From: an uncultured Opitutaceae bacterium
Lineage (GTDB): Bacteria; Verrucomicrobiota; Verrucomicrobiae; Opitutales; Opitutaceae
Length of the DNA stretch: 14,565 nucleotides
NCBI GenBank assembly: GCA_946482625.1
Contig: CAMLSH010000042.1
Span: 1-14,565, forward strand
Reading direction: 5' to 3'
Below, piece after piece: positions 1 through 8,181 of the stretch. Position numbers and translations under genes: made by a program. Position 1 is the stretch's first letter, and each line of letters opens with the position of its first letter. Below the pieces are notes generated by a model that saw only the letters and a program-made list of their open reading frames with translations, was not told the DNA's origin and searched no databases.

Positions 1-317
1 ATCCGAACCAGCGAGAGTCCGAGGCCGTTCGGCCGGTTCGGTGCCCGCGAAGCGAATACACCGATCTTTTCGTTCCCGCCAAGCCTCGGCGGACGGACCA
101 CCGCGCTACCGCTCCAAAGAGGATTCTTGTGAAATGCCGTGATCAGCCACACGTGTGAAAACGCCTCCAAACCGCGCACGAACTCCGGCGCGGCAAACTC
201 GGGCAAAAACTCCACCCGCCCCTCGGCCGCCGGCACGAGCCCGCTTTGGCGGGGTATCCCGAATTTTTCCGGAAACGGGGTGCGCAAAAAGGCGATGGGG
301 CGAAGAGTGGTTTCCAT
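1..317 (-). CDS. trmO: TrmO/TsaA-type tRNA methyltransferase, 3' end beyond window
   Basis: Cytoplasmic tRNA-modifying enzyme. Family members use S-adenosylmethionine to methylate N6-threonylcarbamoyladenosine at position 37 of ANN-decoding tRNAs (formerly YaeB/TsaA/VirR). The visible N-terminal 105 codons begin METTLRPIAFLRTPF and carry the family signatures in order: EKFGIPRQSGLV (about residues 17-28), VRGLEAFSHVWLI (about 47-59), VVRPPRLGGNEKIGVFASR (about 73-91) and RPNGLGLSLVR. This is a near-continuous match to the E. coli protein as I remember it. The ATG at 317 gives the family-length N-terminus; no Shine-Dalgarno sequence is visible. The frame stays open upstream but offers no other ATG. 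The gene runs off the left edge, so its C-terminal half cannot be judged. It lies downstream of the glnK1 terminator and is probably a separate transcript. Confidence 0.92.
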   Translation of the reverse strand, partial: METTLRPIAFLRTPFPEKFGIPRQSGLVPAAEGRVEFLPEFAAPEFVRGLEAFSHVWLITAFHKNPLWSGSAVVRPPRLGGNEKIGVFASRAPNRPNGLGLSLVR

Positions 318-572
318 GAAGGCAAGCGACGCAAACCATCGGATAACCTGCGTCCCGTCGTCGATGTGATTTCCGAAGGTAGGGCGTGTTCTCCTTAACG
401 CGCCGGAGTGGTGCGAGAAAACTTTCCCGCTAATTCCGTCGTTCAGCCGAGTGGCGCGCACGAGACAACGCCTTCGGACCTCGAATTCTTGAATGAAAAA
501 CGCCAGCCCACGAGGAGCCGGCGTCGATTAAATCTCGTTTTGAGAGAAGCTATTATTTCCGAGGTACAGCGC
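318..572. other. Intergenic region between trmO and glnK1
   Basis: This 255-base stretch has no credible gene; open frames across it are antisense or arginine-rich shadows. Its only clear element is the glnK1 terminator at 491-524. A small stem (TCTC, GTTTT loop, GAGA) lies near 532-545, between the glnK1 stop and that terminator. The trmO promoter should lie between about 318 and 490, but no convincing -35/-10 pair is visible. Confidence 0.6.
491..524 (-). terminator. Intrinsic terminator of amt1-glnK1
   Basis: Read on the minus strand, ACGCCGGC (524-517) pairs with GCTGGCGT (507-500) around a 9-nt loop. The stem is 8 bp including one G-U pair, and a run of five U follows (500-496). It begins 48 nt after the glnK1 stop codon, where the end of the amt1-glnK1 transcript is expected, and it separates that unit from trmO. 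Confidence 0.75.
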
Positions 573-923
<351 letters not shown>

Positions 924-934
924 TTAGAATACGC

Positions 935-2386
935 TTAGCTGACGTAACCTTCTTCGCCGTGCTCGTTGATGTCGAGCCCCTGGCGTTCGGTTTCCGGCGA
1001 AGGACGCAGGCCAACGACCGCCTTGACGATGTAGGCGATGATCGCCGTGGCGACCACGCTCCACACGATGGTCAGTCCGATCGCCTTGAACTGGTTCATC
1101 AAAAGGCCGTCCATGAGCTTCATGCCGGAGTCGCCCAAAACAGGATGGATGTCCGGGCTCGCGAAAACTCCCGTGAGAATCGCACCGAGGGTGCCGCCGA
1201 TGCCGTGGACACCGAACGTGTCGAGCGCGTCGTCGTAGCCGAGTTTGTTTTTGAGATAAGCGACCGCGAAGTACGGGATGATGCCGGCGCAAACGCCCAT
1301 GATAACGGCGGAGGAAACGCTGACGAAACCAGCGCCAGGGGTCACCACCACCAAGCCGGCGACAATGCCCGAGCAGAAACCGAGCACGCTGGCGTGACCG
1401 CGTGTGATCCATTCTGCCATACCCCAGGTGAAACCGCCGACAGCCGCGGCAACCGTGGTCGTCGCAAACGCGTTGGCCGCAATGGAGTCGGCGCCAAGCG
1501 CGGAACCGGCGTTGAAGCCGTACCAGCCGACCCACAGCATGCCGGTGCCGACCATACAAAGCACCATCGAGTGCGGGGTCATCTTTTCCTTACCGAAGCC
1601 GATGCGCGGCCCGAGGATGATACACAGCACAAGCGCGGACCAGCCCGAGGTCATGTGAACAACGGTGCCGCCGGCGAAGTCGATCGCCTTGATGGCTGCG
1701 TTCGCGTTGAGCGGTCCGCACATCAGGCCCGTCGTGGCCCAGACCATGTGAGCAAAGGGGAAGTAAACGAGGAACATCCAGATCGCGGTGAACAGCAGCA
1801 CCGCGCTAAACTTCATGCGCTCCGCGATGGCGCCGACGATGAGCGCCGGCGTGATGATCGCGAACGACAGCTGGAACATCGCCCACATCGAATCGCTGAT
1901 CCAATAGTAGCCGGCACCCGTCGCGCCCGGATTCACGCCTTGGAGGAACGCGTAGGTCGCGTCGCCGATGAAGGCGTTACCACCGCCGAAAGCCAGGCTG
2001 TAGCCGATCGCCCACCAGAGGATTGTCACCAATCCGGCAATACCCATGCACTGGGCCAGGACCGACAGGACGTTCTTTTTGCGGACGAGGCCGCCGTAAA
2101 AAAGCGCAAGACCGGGCATCGTCATGAAGATCACCAGCGCGGTGCTCACCATCTGCCACGCGTTGTGACCGGGGCCAGGACCCGCGACCTTCGAGGCCAC
2201 ATCCGGCGTGCGGGCGGCATTGTTCATGTAGGCTTCGATATCGGCGACGCGCTGCTCCAAGGTCGGCTCGGGCAGAGCGGCAGGTGCGGCGGTCGTTTCG
2301 GTTTGGGCCCAAGCACTCACGGCGGTTAGACACGCAAGGAAGAGCCAGGCAGCTAGGCGGTAGGGTTTAAACGAAGTTCGGGTCAT
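935..2386 (-). CDS. amtB: Ammonium transporter, AmtB type (Amt1)
   Basis: Inner-membrane trimeric channel that imports ammonium. From the ATG at 2386 the protein has 483 residues. It starts with a signal peptide (hydrophobic LAAWLFLACLTAVSAWAQ), then the AmtB-type segment LEQRVADIEAYMNN and the first membrane helix with PGLALFYGGLVRKKNVL. The pore histidine pair is present: His244 in GGTVVHMTSGW, with the recruitment Asp236 eight residues before, and His394 in FGVHGIGGT. Their 150-residue spacing equals that of E. coli AmtB His168/His318. The C-terminus QGLDINEHGEEGYVS is the usual GlnK-contacting tail. The frame is open up to an ATG at 2557, but that extra stretch is charged and low-complexity and contains the likely sigma-54 site, so I prefer 2386. 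ATGs at 2431 and 2458 are alternatives. glnK1 follows after 23 nt. Confidence 0.93.
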   Translation of the reverse strand: MTRTSFKPYRLAAWLFLACLTAVSAWAQTETTAAPAALPEPTLEQRVADIEAYMNNAARTPDVASKVAGPGPGHNAWQMVSTALVIFMTMPGLALFYGGLVRKKNVLSVLAQCMGIAGLVTILWWAIGYSLAFGGGNAFIGDATYAFLQGVNPGATGAGYYWISDSMWAMFQLSFAIITPALIVGAIAERMKFSAVLLFTAIWMFLVYFPFAHMVWATTGLMCGPLNANAAIKAIDFAGGTVVHMTSGWSALVLCIILGPRIGFGKEKMTPHSMVLCMVGTGMLWVGWYGFNAGSALGADSIAANAFATTTVAAAVGGFTWGMAEWITRGHASVLGFCSGIVAGLVVVTPGAGFVSVSSAVIMGVCAGIIPYFAVAYLKNKLGYDDALDTFGVHGIGGTLGAILTGVFASPDIHPVLGDSGMKLMDGLLMNQFKAIGLTIVWSVVATAIIAYIVKAVVGLRPSPETERQGLDINEHGEEGYVS

Positions 2387-2401
2387 GGCGGCGGCCAAAT
2401 G

Positions 2402-2417
2402 AGCAAAATCGATGCCA
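2402..2417 (-). promoter_or_regulatory. Candidate sigma-54 (-24/-12) promoter of amt1-glnK1
   Basis: The minus strand reads TGGCATCGATTTTGCT, against the consensus TGGCACG-N4-TTGCW: 10 of the 12 defined positions match, with the required GG-N10-GC spacing. The predicted transcription start is near 2391, only about 5 nt before the preferred amt1 ATG at 2386. Either the mRNA is nearly leaderless, translation starts elsewhere, or the match is chance. No NtrC-type activator site was recognised nearby. Confidence 0.5.
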
Positions 2418-2578
2418 TGAGTTACTTTCATGCGAGTTTGCTCAAAAATTTCGTTCATCTCATTTTCGTTCTGCGAAAACTTATCAGCCCCGCCCGCTTT
2501 TCCATTCCGCCGCCCGCGCTTCTCCGCCCCTCTTCCGTCTCTGTCTGTGTGCGGCACTCACATCGCCGCACCCATCCA

Positions 2579-2606
2579 ATAAAAAAGCCGGCCCTGCGGC
2601 CGGCTT
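2579..2606 (-). terminator. Intrinsic terminator of amt2-glnK2
   Basis: On the minus strand a perfect 9-bp stem AAGCCGGCC / GGCCGGCTT (2606-2598 with 2593-2585) closes a 4-nt loop. The run of six T at 2586-2581 follows at once. It begins 32 nt after the glnK2 stop codon and ends that transcript, so amt1 needs its own promoter. The same AAGCCGGC/GCCGGCTT stem recurs in the terminator at 14367. Confidence 0.9.
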
Positions 2607-2638
2607 CGAACAATGGACTCTGAAGATACTTAAGCTGT

Positions 2639-2986
<348 letters not shown>

Positions 2987-3017
2987 TTATTGAGGGTTCG
3001 TAAACTGGTTTAGTTTT

Positions 3018-3062
3018 CTCGTGAGCCGGCGCAAGTCTTGTAACGCGCGCCGGCATCACGAG
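3018..3062 (-). promoter_or_regulatory. Long inverted repeat in the amt2-glnK2 intercistronic gap
   Basis: The arms CTCGTG-GCCGGCGC (3018-3032) and GCGCCGGC-CACGAG (3047-3062) form 14 pairs, interrupted only by A3024 opposite A3055-T3056, around a 14-nt loop. On the amt2-glnK2 mRNA it begins 8 nt after the amt2 stop codon and ends 40 nt before the glnK2 start. No U-run follows (AAAAC comes next), so it is not a standard intrinsic terminator. It could protect the upstream amt2 message, be a processing site, partly terminate transcription, or bind a protein as DNA. Confidence 0.8.
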
Positions 3063-3070
3063 TAGAGGAT

Positions 3071-4444
3071 TTATTTGTGAGCAGTAGTGAAGTCGGGATA
3101 CGCCTCCGCGCCATGCTCACCGATGTCGAGACCGCCGGATTCCTCTTCAGGAGAGACCCGGATGCCGATGGTCACCTTCAGGACGAGGAACACGATGAAG
3201 GCAAAGGCGAAGGTGAAGACGCCGATCGAGAGGATGCCTTTAAGCTGAGACATGAGCTGAGCGCCACCAGCCAGCTTGCCAAACATACCCACCGCGAGCG
3301 TTCCGAAGACACCGCAGACGAGGTGGACTGAGAGCGCACCGACTGGATCGTCGATCTTCAACTTGTCGAAGAAAATGACGGAGAGGAAAACGAGCACGCC
3401 GGAGATCGCACCGATGATGATCGCCGACATGGCGGTCATCTGGTCAGCACCTGCCGTGATACCGACCAACCCGGCGAGGATGCCGTTGAGGGCCATCGAA
3501 AGATCGGGCTTCTTCAGCACAACCCACGAGGTCAGCGCCGCTGCAACGCCACCCGCGGCAGCCGCGAGGCAGGTCGTCATGAGCGTGATGGAAACCAAGC
3601 CGGGATTCGCAGAAAGAACCGAGCCGCCGTTGAAGCCGAACCAGCCGAGCCACAGGAGAAACACGCCGATCGTAGCGAGAGGCATCGAGTGACCGGGGAT
3701 CGGGTGAATCTTGCCGTTGTGGAACTTCGCGAGACGAGGCCCGAGGAGCAACACGCCAGCGAGAGCGCCCCAACCACCCACCGAGTGCACCAGCGTCGAA
3801 CCGGCGAAATCGTAGAAAGGCGTTTCCATCGTGTTCAGCCAGCCATTGCCCCACTTCCACATGCCGGTGATCGGGTAGGAAACCGCGACGAAGAGCGTGG
3901 AGAAGATCAGGAAGGAGCTGAGCTTGATGCGCTCGGCAACCGCTCCGGAGACGATCGTCGCCGCCGTGGCAGCGAACATGCCTTGGAACAGGAAGTCGGT
4001 CCAGTAGGTGTATCCCGCGTTGTAGGCATCGGTCAGCCCGGCCACTTCATCGGTCACACTTACGCCAAAGCCGGCGAAGCCGAACCACTTTCCAGCGAAG
4101 TCAGCACCTGGATACATCAGGTTGAAACCCATCAGCGCGTAGGTGAGCAGGCCGATGCACGGGATCAGCGTGTTCTTAAAGAGAATGTTGACGGTGTTCT
4201 TCGACTGCGTGAGGCCGGTTTCAACCGTCGCAAACCCCAGGTGCATGATGAACACCAACCCGGTGCAGAGCATCATCCACACGTTGTTCGTGGTGAATAT
4301 CGCATAGCCCGGCGAGGCCTGGAAGGCAGCCACGTCTGCGTATTTGGGAGCGTCCTGCGCAGCGAGCGGGACGACGGCGGCGAGCGCAGCGAGTGTGCCG
4401 GCCATTTTGAGGAGCCCGGACGTGGGCTGGAACCTTAGCTTCAT
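3071..4444 (-). CDS. amt: Ammonium transporter, second Amt subtype (Amt2)
   Basis: Inner-membrane ammonium channel of 457 residues. It has an N-terminal signal peptide (core MAGTLAALAAVVPLAAQ, about 14-30) followed by eleven or so hydrophobic helices. The first is preceded by TTNNVWMMLCTG and contains FATVETGLTQSKNTVNIL, a form different from the YGGLVRKKNVL of Amt1. The pore histidines are His220 in DFAGSTLVHSVGGW, with Asp212 eight residues before, and His374 in ALSVHLVCGVFG. The C-terminal SGGLDIGEHGAEAYPDF is the conserved P-II-contacting tail. The ATG at 4444 gives a complete signal peptide; only a weak GAAG lies upstream. The gene is first in the amt2-glnK2 unit, has a sigma-54-like site about 70 nt upstream, and diverges from the ion transporter at 4623. 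Confidence 0.93.
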   Translation of the reverse strand: MKLRFQPTSGLLKMAGTLAALAAVVPLAAQDAPKYADVAAFQASPGYAIFTTNNVWMMLCTGLVFIMHLGFATVETGLTQSKNTVNILFKNTLIPCIGLLTYALMGFNLMYPGADFAGKWFGFAGFGVSVTDEVAGLTDAYNAGYTYWTDFLFQGMFAATAATIVSGAVAERIKLSSFLIFSTLFVAVSYPITGMWKWGNGWLNTMETPFYDFAGSTLVHSVGGWGALAGVLLLGPRLAKFHNGKIHPIPGHSMPLATIGVFLLWLGWFGFNGGSVLSANPGLVSITLMTTCLAAAAGGVAAALTSWVVLKKPDLSMALNGILAGLVGITAGADQMTAMSAIIIGAISGVLVFLSVIFFDKLKIDDPVGALSVHLVCGVFGTLAVGMFGKLAGGAQLMSQLKGILSIGVFTFAFAFIVFLVLKVTIGIRVSPEEESGGLDIGEHGAEAYPDFTTAHK

Positions 4445-4513
4445 AGTATCTTCAGGTGTTGTGGGTTGACGGATTGAAAGACGCCGGACGTGAAACGCCG
4501 GGCGCGGCTAAAA

Positions 4514-4529
4514 AGCACAGTGTATGCCA
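4514..4529 (-). promoter_or_regulatory. Candidate sigma-54 (-24/-12) promoter of amt2-glnK2
   Basis: The minus strand reads TGGCATACACTGTGCT: 9 of the 12 defined positions of TGGCACG-N4-TTGCW match, with exact GG-N10-GC spacing, and a T-run follows the -12 element. The predicted start near 4503 leaves a leader of about 59 nt before the amt2 ATG, a normal arrangement. It shares the TGGCAT core with the amt1 site. Confidence 0.55.
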
Positions 4530-4532
4530 AAG

Positions 4533-4550
4533 GCTCATATCGTTATGAGC
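4533..4550. promoter_or_regulatory. Inverted repeat upstream of amt2 promoter (operator candidate)
   Basis: GCTCATA (4533-4539) and TATGAGC (4544-4550) form a perfect 7-bp inverted repeat with a 4-base spacer. It lies a few bases upstream of the -24 element of the amt2 promoter candidate, in the divergent region shared with the ion transporter. It does not match the NtrC half-site TGCACC. It may bind an unknown regulator or be chance. Confidence 0.3.
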
Positions 4551-4622
4551 GTGTTCGAAACGCAGTATTCGGCTGGCAGGAAGCCGCCTGCTCCGCTGCA
4601 TTTCCCGCATCCCCGGTCCTCC

Positions 4623-5918
4623 ATGCTCGCGTCCAGCCTCAACATTCCTCCGCTGCTCATCATTCCATTCGGCCTTCTGCTTCTGCTGATCGCCGTCATG
4701 CCGCTTTCGCCAGCAGGCGTGAAACACTGGTGGGAGCACCGTTATCCGCACGTGGCCGTCGGCCTCGGCGCACTCGTGGCGGGGTATTATCTTCTTCAGA
4801 TCCCTCACGGCGGCCACATCGTGCTGCACACACTTCACGAGTACGGCTCGTTTATCGCGCTGATCGGCTCGTTATTCGTCGTGGCCGGCGGCATTCATCT
4901 CAACGTCAAAGGCAGCGCTACTCCGCTGGAGAATGTCGTCTTCCTCTTCATCGGCGCCGTGCTCGCGAACTTCGTCGGCACCACCGGCGCTTCCATGGTC
5001 CTCATCCGGCCGTTCATCCGCATGAACAAGGTCCGCGTCAGCGCGTACCACATCGTGTTTTTCATTTTCCTCGTCTCCAACGTCGGCGGTGCGCTCACCC
5101 CGATCGGCGATCCTCCGCTCTTCCTCGGCTATCTCCGCGGCATACCATTCTTCTGGCTGCTCGAACGATGCACCCTTCCCTGGTTGTTCACCATCGGTGC
5201 GCTCCTCGCCGCGTTCTACATCATTGATCGGCGCTGCTATAAAAAAATGCCCAGCCCGCTCCAAAGCCAGGCTGCGCAACCCGAGCAGTGGCGCTTCGAC
5301 GGCGCGATCAATGTCCTCTTCCTGGCCGTGATCATCGGCGCCGTTTTCCTCACCGAACGCTGGTTCCTGCGCGAGATCGTCATGCTCGGCGCCGCGTTCG
5401 CCTCGTATCGACTCACGCCCCGCCGGGTCCACGAAGAAAATCACTTCAACTTCGGCCCGATCAAGGAGGTGGCCTTTCTATTCGTCGGCATCTTTCTCAC
5501 CATGATGCCCGCACTCGGCTACCTCGAAATCCACGGCGGCAGCTTCGGAATCACCCAACCGCTACACTACTATTTTGCGACCGGCTCGCTCTCCGCCGTC
5601 CTCGACAACGCCCCGACCTACCTGAACTTCCTCAAGCTCGCCCAAGTGAGCACCGCCGCCGGCGGATTGGTCGACGACAGTCCGGCGGCCATGCAAACGT
5701 TCCTCGCCGCCCATCCCTCGCTCGTTGTCGCCGTCAGCCTCGGCGCCGTTTTCTTCGGAGCGATGACCTACATCGGCAACGGCCCGAACTTCATGGTCAA
5801 ATCCATCGCCGAATCCGCCGGCGTGAAGGTGCCCTCGTTTTTCGGATACATCGCCCGCTATAGTCTGCCCGTGCTGCTCCCGATCCTGATCCTCACCGCC
5901 TGGATCTTCCTGCGTTAG
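4623..5918 (+). CDS. NhaD/CitMHS-type membrane ion transporter (sodium:proton antiporter-like)
   Basis: Polytopic inner-membrane protein of 431 residues from the ATG at 4623, related to the ion-transporter superfamily (ArsB/NhaD, 'putative citrate transport' CitMHS_2). Such proteins are commonly annotated as sodium:proton antiporters; the actual substrate cannot be read from the sequence. Ten or more hydrophobic segments are visible, with the family's signature loops: FVGTTGASMVLIRPF (about 117-131), GGALTPIGDPPLFLG (about 155-169), LSAVLDNAPTYLNF (about 323-336) and TYIGNGPNFMVKS (about 382-394). Two pseudo-symmetric halves are apparent. In-frame ATGs exist at 4524 and 4545, but the added residues are polar and proline-rich and overlap the amt2 promoter candidate and the 4533 dyad, so I prefer 4623. 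It diverges from amt2 and converges on the transglutaminase gene 58 bp away. A link to ammonium uptake through ion or pH balance is speculation. Confidence 0.85.
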   Translation: MLASSLNIPPLLIIPFGLLLLLIAVMPLSPAGVKHWWEHRYPHVAVGLGALVAGYYLLQIPHGGHIVLHTLHEYGSFIALIGSLFVVAGGIHLNVKGSATPLENVVFLFIGAVLANFVGTTGASMVLIRPFIRMNKVRVSAYHIVFFIFLVSNVGGALTPIGDPPLFLGYLRGIPFFWLLERCTLPWLFTIGALLAAFYIIDRRCYKKMPSPLQSQAAQPEQWRFDGAINVLFLAVIIGAVFLTERWFLREIVMLGAAFASYRLTPRRVHEENHFNFGPIKEVAFLFVGIFLTMMPALGYLEIHGGSFGITQPLHYYFATGSLSAVLDNAPTYLNFLKLAQVSTAAGGLVDDSPAAMQTFLAAHPSLVVAVSLGAVFFGAMTYIGNGPNFMVKSIAESAGVKVPSFFGYIARYSLPVLLPILILTAWIFLR

Positions 5919-5976
5919 GAAACGTTTCAGCCCTCGCAGCGCGCGACGCCACCGGCGCGATCTCAGGGACAGCCGC

Positions 5977-8181
5977 TCAACGTCCGCGCCGTTTTCCGCG
6001 GCCCAGCCGGCGCGCCTCCCGCCAGAGCGGTGCCGTCGCCGGCCACCGCTCGCGCGGACCATAACGCACCCGCTCCAGCTCCGTCCGCACGCGCGCCAAC
6101 GATGCGTCGTCTCCGTCGCGTTTCGCGAGTTTGCGCAACCACCGCCCCGCCTCCCGCCGCACCGGATCGATCCCGCGCGCCCGCCCGCTGCGCCAGCTCA
6201 ACCACCACGCGCGTCCCCTGCGCCGCCATCCCCACCAAAACACCGCCAAGCCCACTCCGGCACCCGCGATCCACGCGATGCGCCCGCCGCTCCACGGCCG
6301 CGCCATCCACGTCCGCACTCGCTCCACGACCGCTTGGCCCAGCGCCTTCAAATCCCGCCCGGTCTGCTGCGCGCGTTCTTTCAACGACGACACCAACACC
6401 CGCTGATCCCCTTGGTCAAAGTTCACGATCCGCCGGTACCAAAACAATCGCAGCCGGTCCATCCGCGCCGCCCAGCCGCCATCCTCATCGCGCAACGCCG
6501 CTCCGCCAGCCAGCGCATCCAACGCGCTTTCCTCCCCGCCCCGTCCCGCGCTCGCGGTGGGATCGACGCGTATCCACATTTCCCGTCCATCGAAAATCTC
6601 ACACCACGCGTGCGCGTCGGAATTGCGCACGATCAGATAATCCGCGTTCCACGTCCCTCCCACGAAACCGCCCACCACGCGCGTCGGATGCCCCGCCGTC
6701 CGCGCCAGCAACGTAAACGCCCCGGCGAACAGTTCGCAGTGTCCCGCCTCCTCCGATGCAAGCCATCGCACCAGCGGATCACCAACCCCCGGCGGTATCT
6801 CTGGACTCAACGAGTACCCATGACGCCTACCTAACCACGCCTGCGCCTTTCGCGAAAACTCGTCCACCGACAGTTCCACGCCGCCCGTGATCTCCGCCAC
6901 CACATCCTCGAGGCGCGCACGATCCGCTTCGCTCAACCCGATCTCCCGCATCGTCGGTCGTCCCGGATTTCTCGCTCGTCGCTCGTCGTCGCTGAGTCGT
7001 GCCCACGCAGCAAACTCCGGATCTCGCAAGCGGTCGCGTCCTGCCATGCCTTGGACGCGATACGCCTTCATGGACATCGGCTCACGCGTGAGTTCGACGA
7101 TCCGCAGGCTGCCGCTCGCCTTCAGACTTTGCGGCTCCGTAAAGTGAATACTGCCAAACCCGCCCGTCAGCGGCAGATAGCGCCCCACGCCCGGCTCGAC
7201 ATAAAACGTCCACGCCAGCCCGCTGCGCGACGGCGGTTCGTTACCGCGCAACATCGGCGTCGTCATCGGCCGCTCGAACGCCGCCGCCCGCAACCCCGCC
7301 GACAGCTTGAACGATTGCTCGCGATACTCGTCCATCACGACCATGCGCCAGTACAACTGCGGCGGCAGCGCCCCGCGGTCCGCCACCTCCACGCGCATTG
7401 CCACGCTTTGGTCGCGCAAAATCTCCGTCACATCGCCGAAACGCAGCGTATCGGTAAACCCCGAACTGGATTTCCGCTTCATCAGCCCTTCGAGAAACAA
7501 GCTGTTGCGAAGCTCGAATCGCGGGATCGCGAGAAACAAAAGTCCCGACACCACCGCCACGCCTGCAAACAAAACGCCGCCCAGCACAAACAAGCGCCAG
7601 TCCGCCACGGCTCTCAACTTCGCGAACAACCGTCGCCAATCCACCGTCGACGCCCACGACGGCGCCTGCCCCGTCTCCACCGCCGCAACGCCTGCCGACT
7701 CCGACAGCGTCATCGCCATCAACATCGCCAGCGCCAGCCCGGTGAACGCCATGATCTGCACCGCGAACCCCATGGAAACCGTGAGCACCCCCGCCACCAC
7801 CACGAGAAACAACCCCAGCACCACCAGCTGCAGTTCGTCGCGCCGCCGCCTGTAACTGATCGCCCGATACGTTAGCAGCAGCAACGCGAGCCGCGTCATC
7901 ACCGTCAGCACCTCCCCTTGCGCGTAAAAGTCGTACAACGCGAATGCCACGATCGCAGGAAACGCCAGCCGATGAATCCAGCCTGGCACCCGCGCGGGCA
8001 ACGCCGGTTTCCAAAGCACCAGCAACACCACCGCCGTGCACACGCCCAGCAGCCAGCCCGCGTCGACGTCGAGAAACGCCACCGCCCAGGCGGCGGTCAA
8101 CGCCGCGATTCCGCCGAGCAACCACCGCACTTGCAGCAGTTCGTCGTGATTAAGCTGAGGCCGCTTTTTCTCCATCGACAT
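5977..8181 (-). CDS. TgpA-like membrane transglutaminase (DUF3488-transglutaminase)
   Basis: Inner-membrane protein of 734 residues with the TgpA layout: an N-terminal block of hydrophobic helices (about 19-160, DUF3488), one more helix near 205-225, a periplasmic transglutaminase/protease-like core, a helix near IAWIAGAGVGLAVFWWGW, and a cytoplasmic basic tail (DUF4129-like). The catalytic triad is visible: Cys482 in SEEAGHCELFAGAF, His524 in DAHAWCEIF and Asp540 in RVDPTA. The natural substrate is unknown; family members act at the envelope. The frame is open to 8214. I prefer the ATG at 8181, which follows a G-rich GGTGGCGG; the ATG at 8175 is also possible. Either start overlaps the end of the DUF58 gene, so the two are translationally coupled. 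It is the last gene of the moxR cassette. Confidence 0.9.
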   Translation of the reverse strand: MSMEKKRPQLNHDELLQVRWLLGGIAALTAAWAVAFLDVDAGWLLGVCTAVVLLVLWKPALPARVPGWIHRLAFPAIVAFALYDFYAQGEVLTVMTRLALLLLTYRAISYRRRRDELQLVVLGLFLVVVAGVLTVSMGFAVQIMAFTGLALAMLMAMTLSESAGVAAVETGQAPSWASTVDWRRLFAKLRAVADWRLFVLGGVLFAGVAVVSGLLFLAIPRFELRNSLFLEGLMKRKSSSGFTDTLRFGDVTEILRDQSVAMRVEVADRGALPPQLYWRMVVMDEYREQSFKLSAGLRAAAFERPMTTPMLRGNEPPSRSGLAWTFYVEPGVGRYLPLTGGFGSIHFTEPQSLKASGSLRIVELTREPMSMKAYRVQGMAGRDRLRDPEFAAWARLSDDERRARNPGRPTMREIGLSEADRARLEDVVAEITGGVELSVDEFSRKAQAWLGRRHGYSLSPEIPPGVGDPLVRWLASEEAGHCELFAGAFTLLARTAGHPTRVVGGFVGGTWNADYLIVRNSDAHAWCEIFDGREMWIRVDPTASAGRGGEESALDALAGGAALRDEDGGWAARMDRLRLFWYRRIVNFDQGDQRVLVSSLKERAQQTGRDLKALGQAVVERVRTWMARPWSGGRIAWIAGAGVGLAVFWWGWRRRGRAWWLSWRSGRARGIDPVRREAGRWLRKLAKRDGDDASLARVRTELERVRYGPRERWPATAPLWREARRLGRGKRRGR

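Noticed and set aside
2546..2566. Second GG-N10-GC pattern upstream of amt1 (minus strand CGGCGATGTGAGTGC)
   Set aside because: Only the minimal GG/GC pairs match; the surrounding bases do not fit the sigma-54 consensus, and the site at 2402 is far better.
3689..4438. Plus-strand open frame of 249 codons
   Set aside because: Antisense to amt2, composition typical of a shadow frame.
5919..5928. Perfect palindrome GAAACGTTTC directly after the transporter stop codon
   Set aside because: It resembles a LacI/GalR-family operator core but lies between convergent genes with no promoter to control; a 10-bp palindrome can occur by chance.
5930..5976. Possible terminator between the convergent transporter and transglutaminase genes
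   Set aside because: CGCGC/GCGCG can pair weakly, but there is no T-run on either strand and the stem is short.
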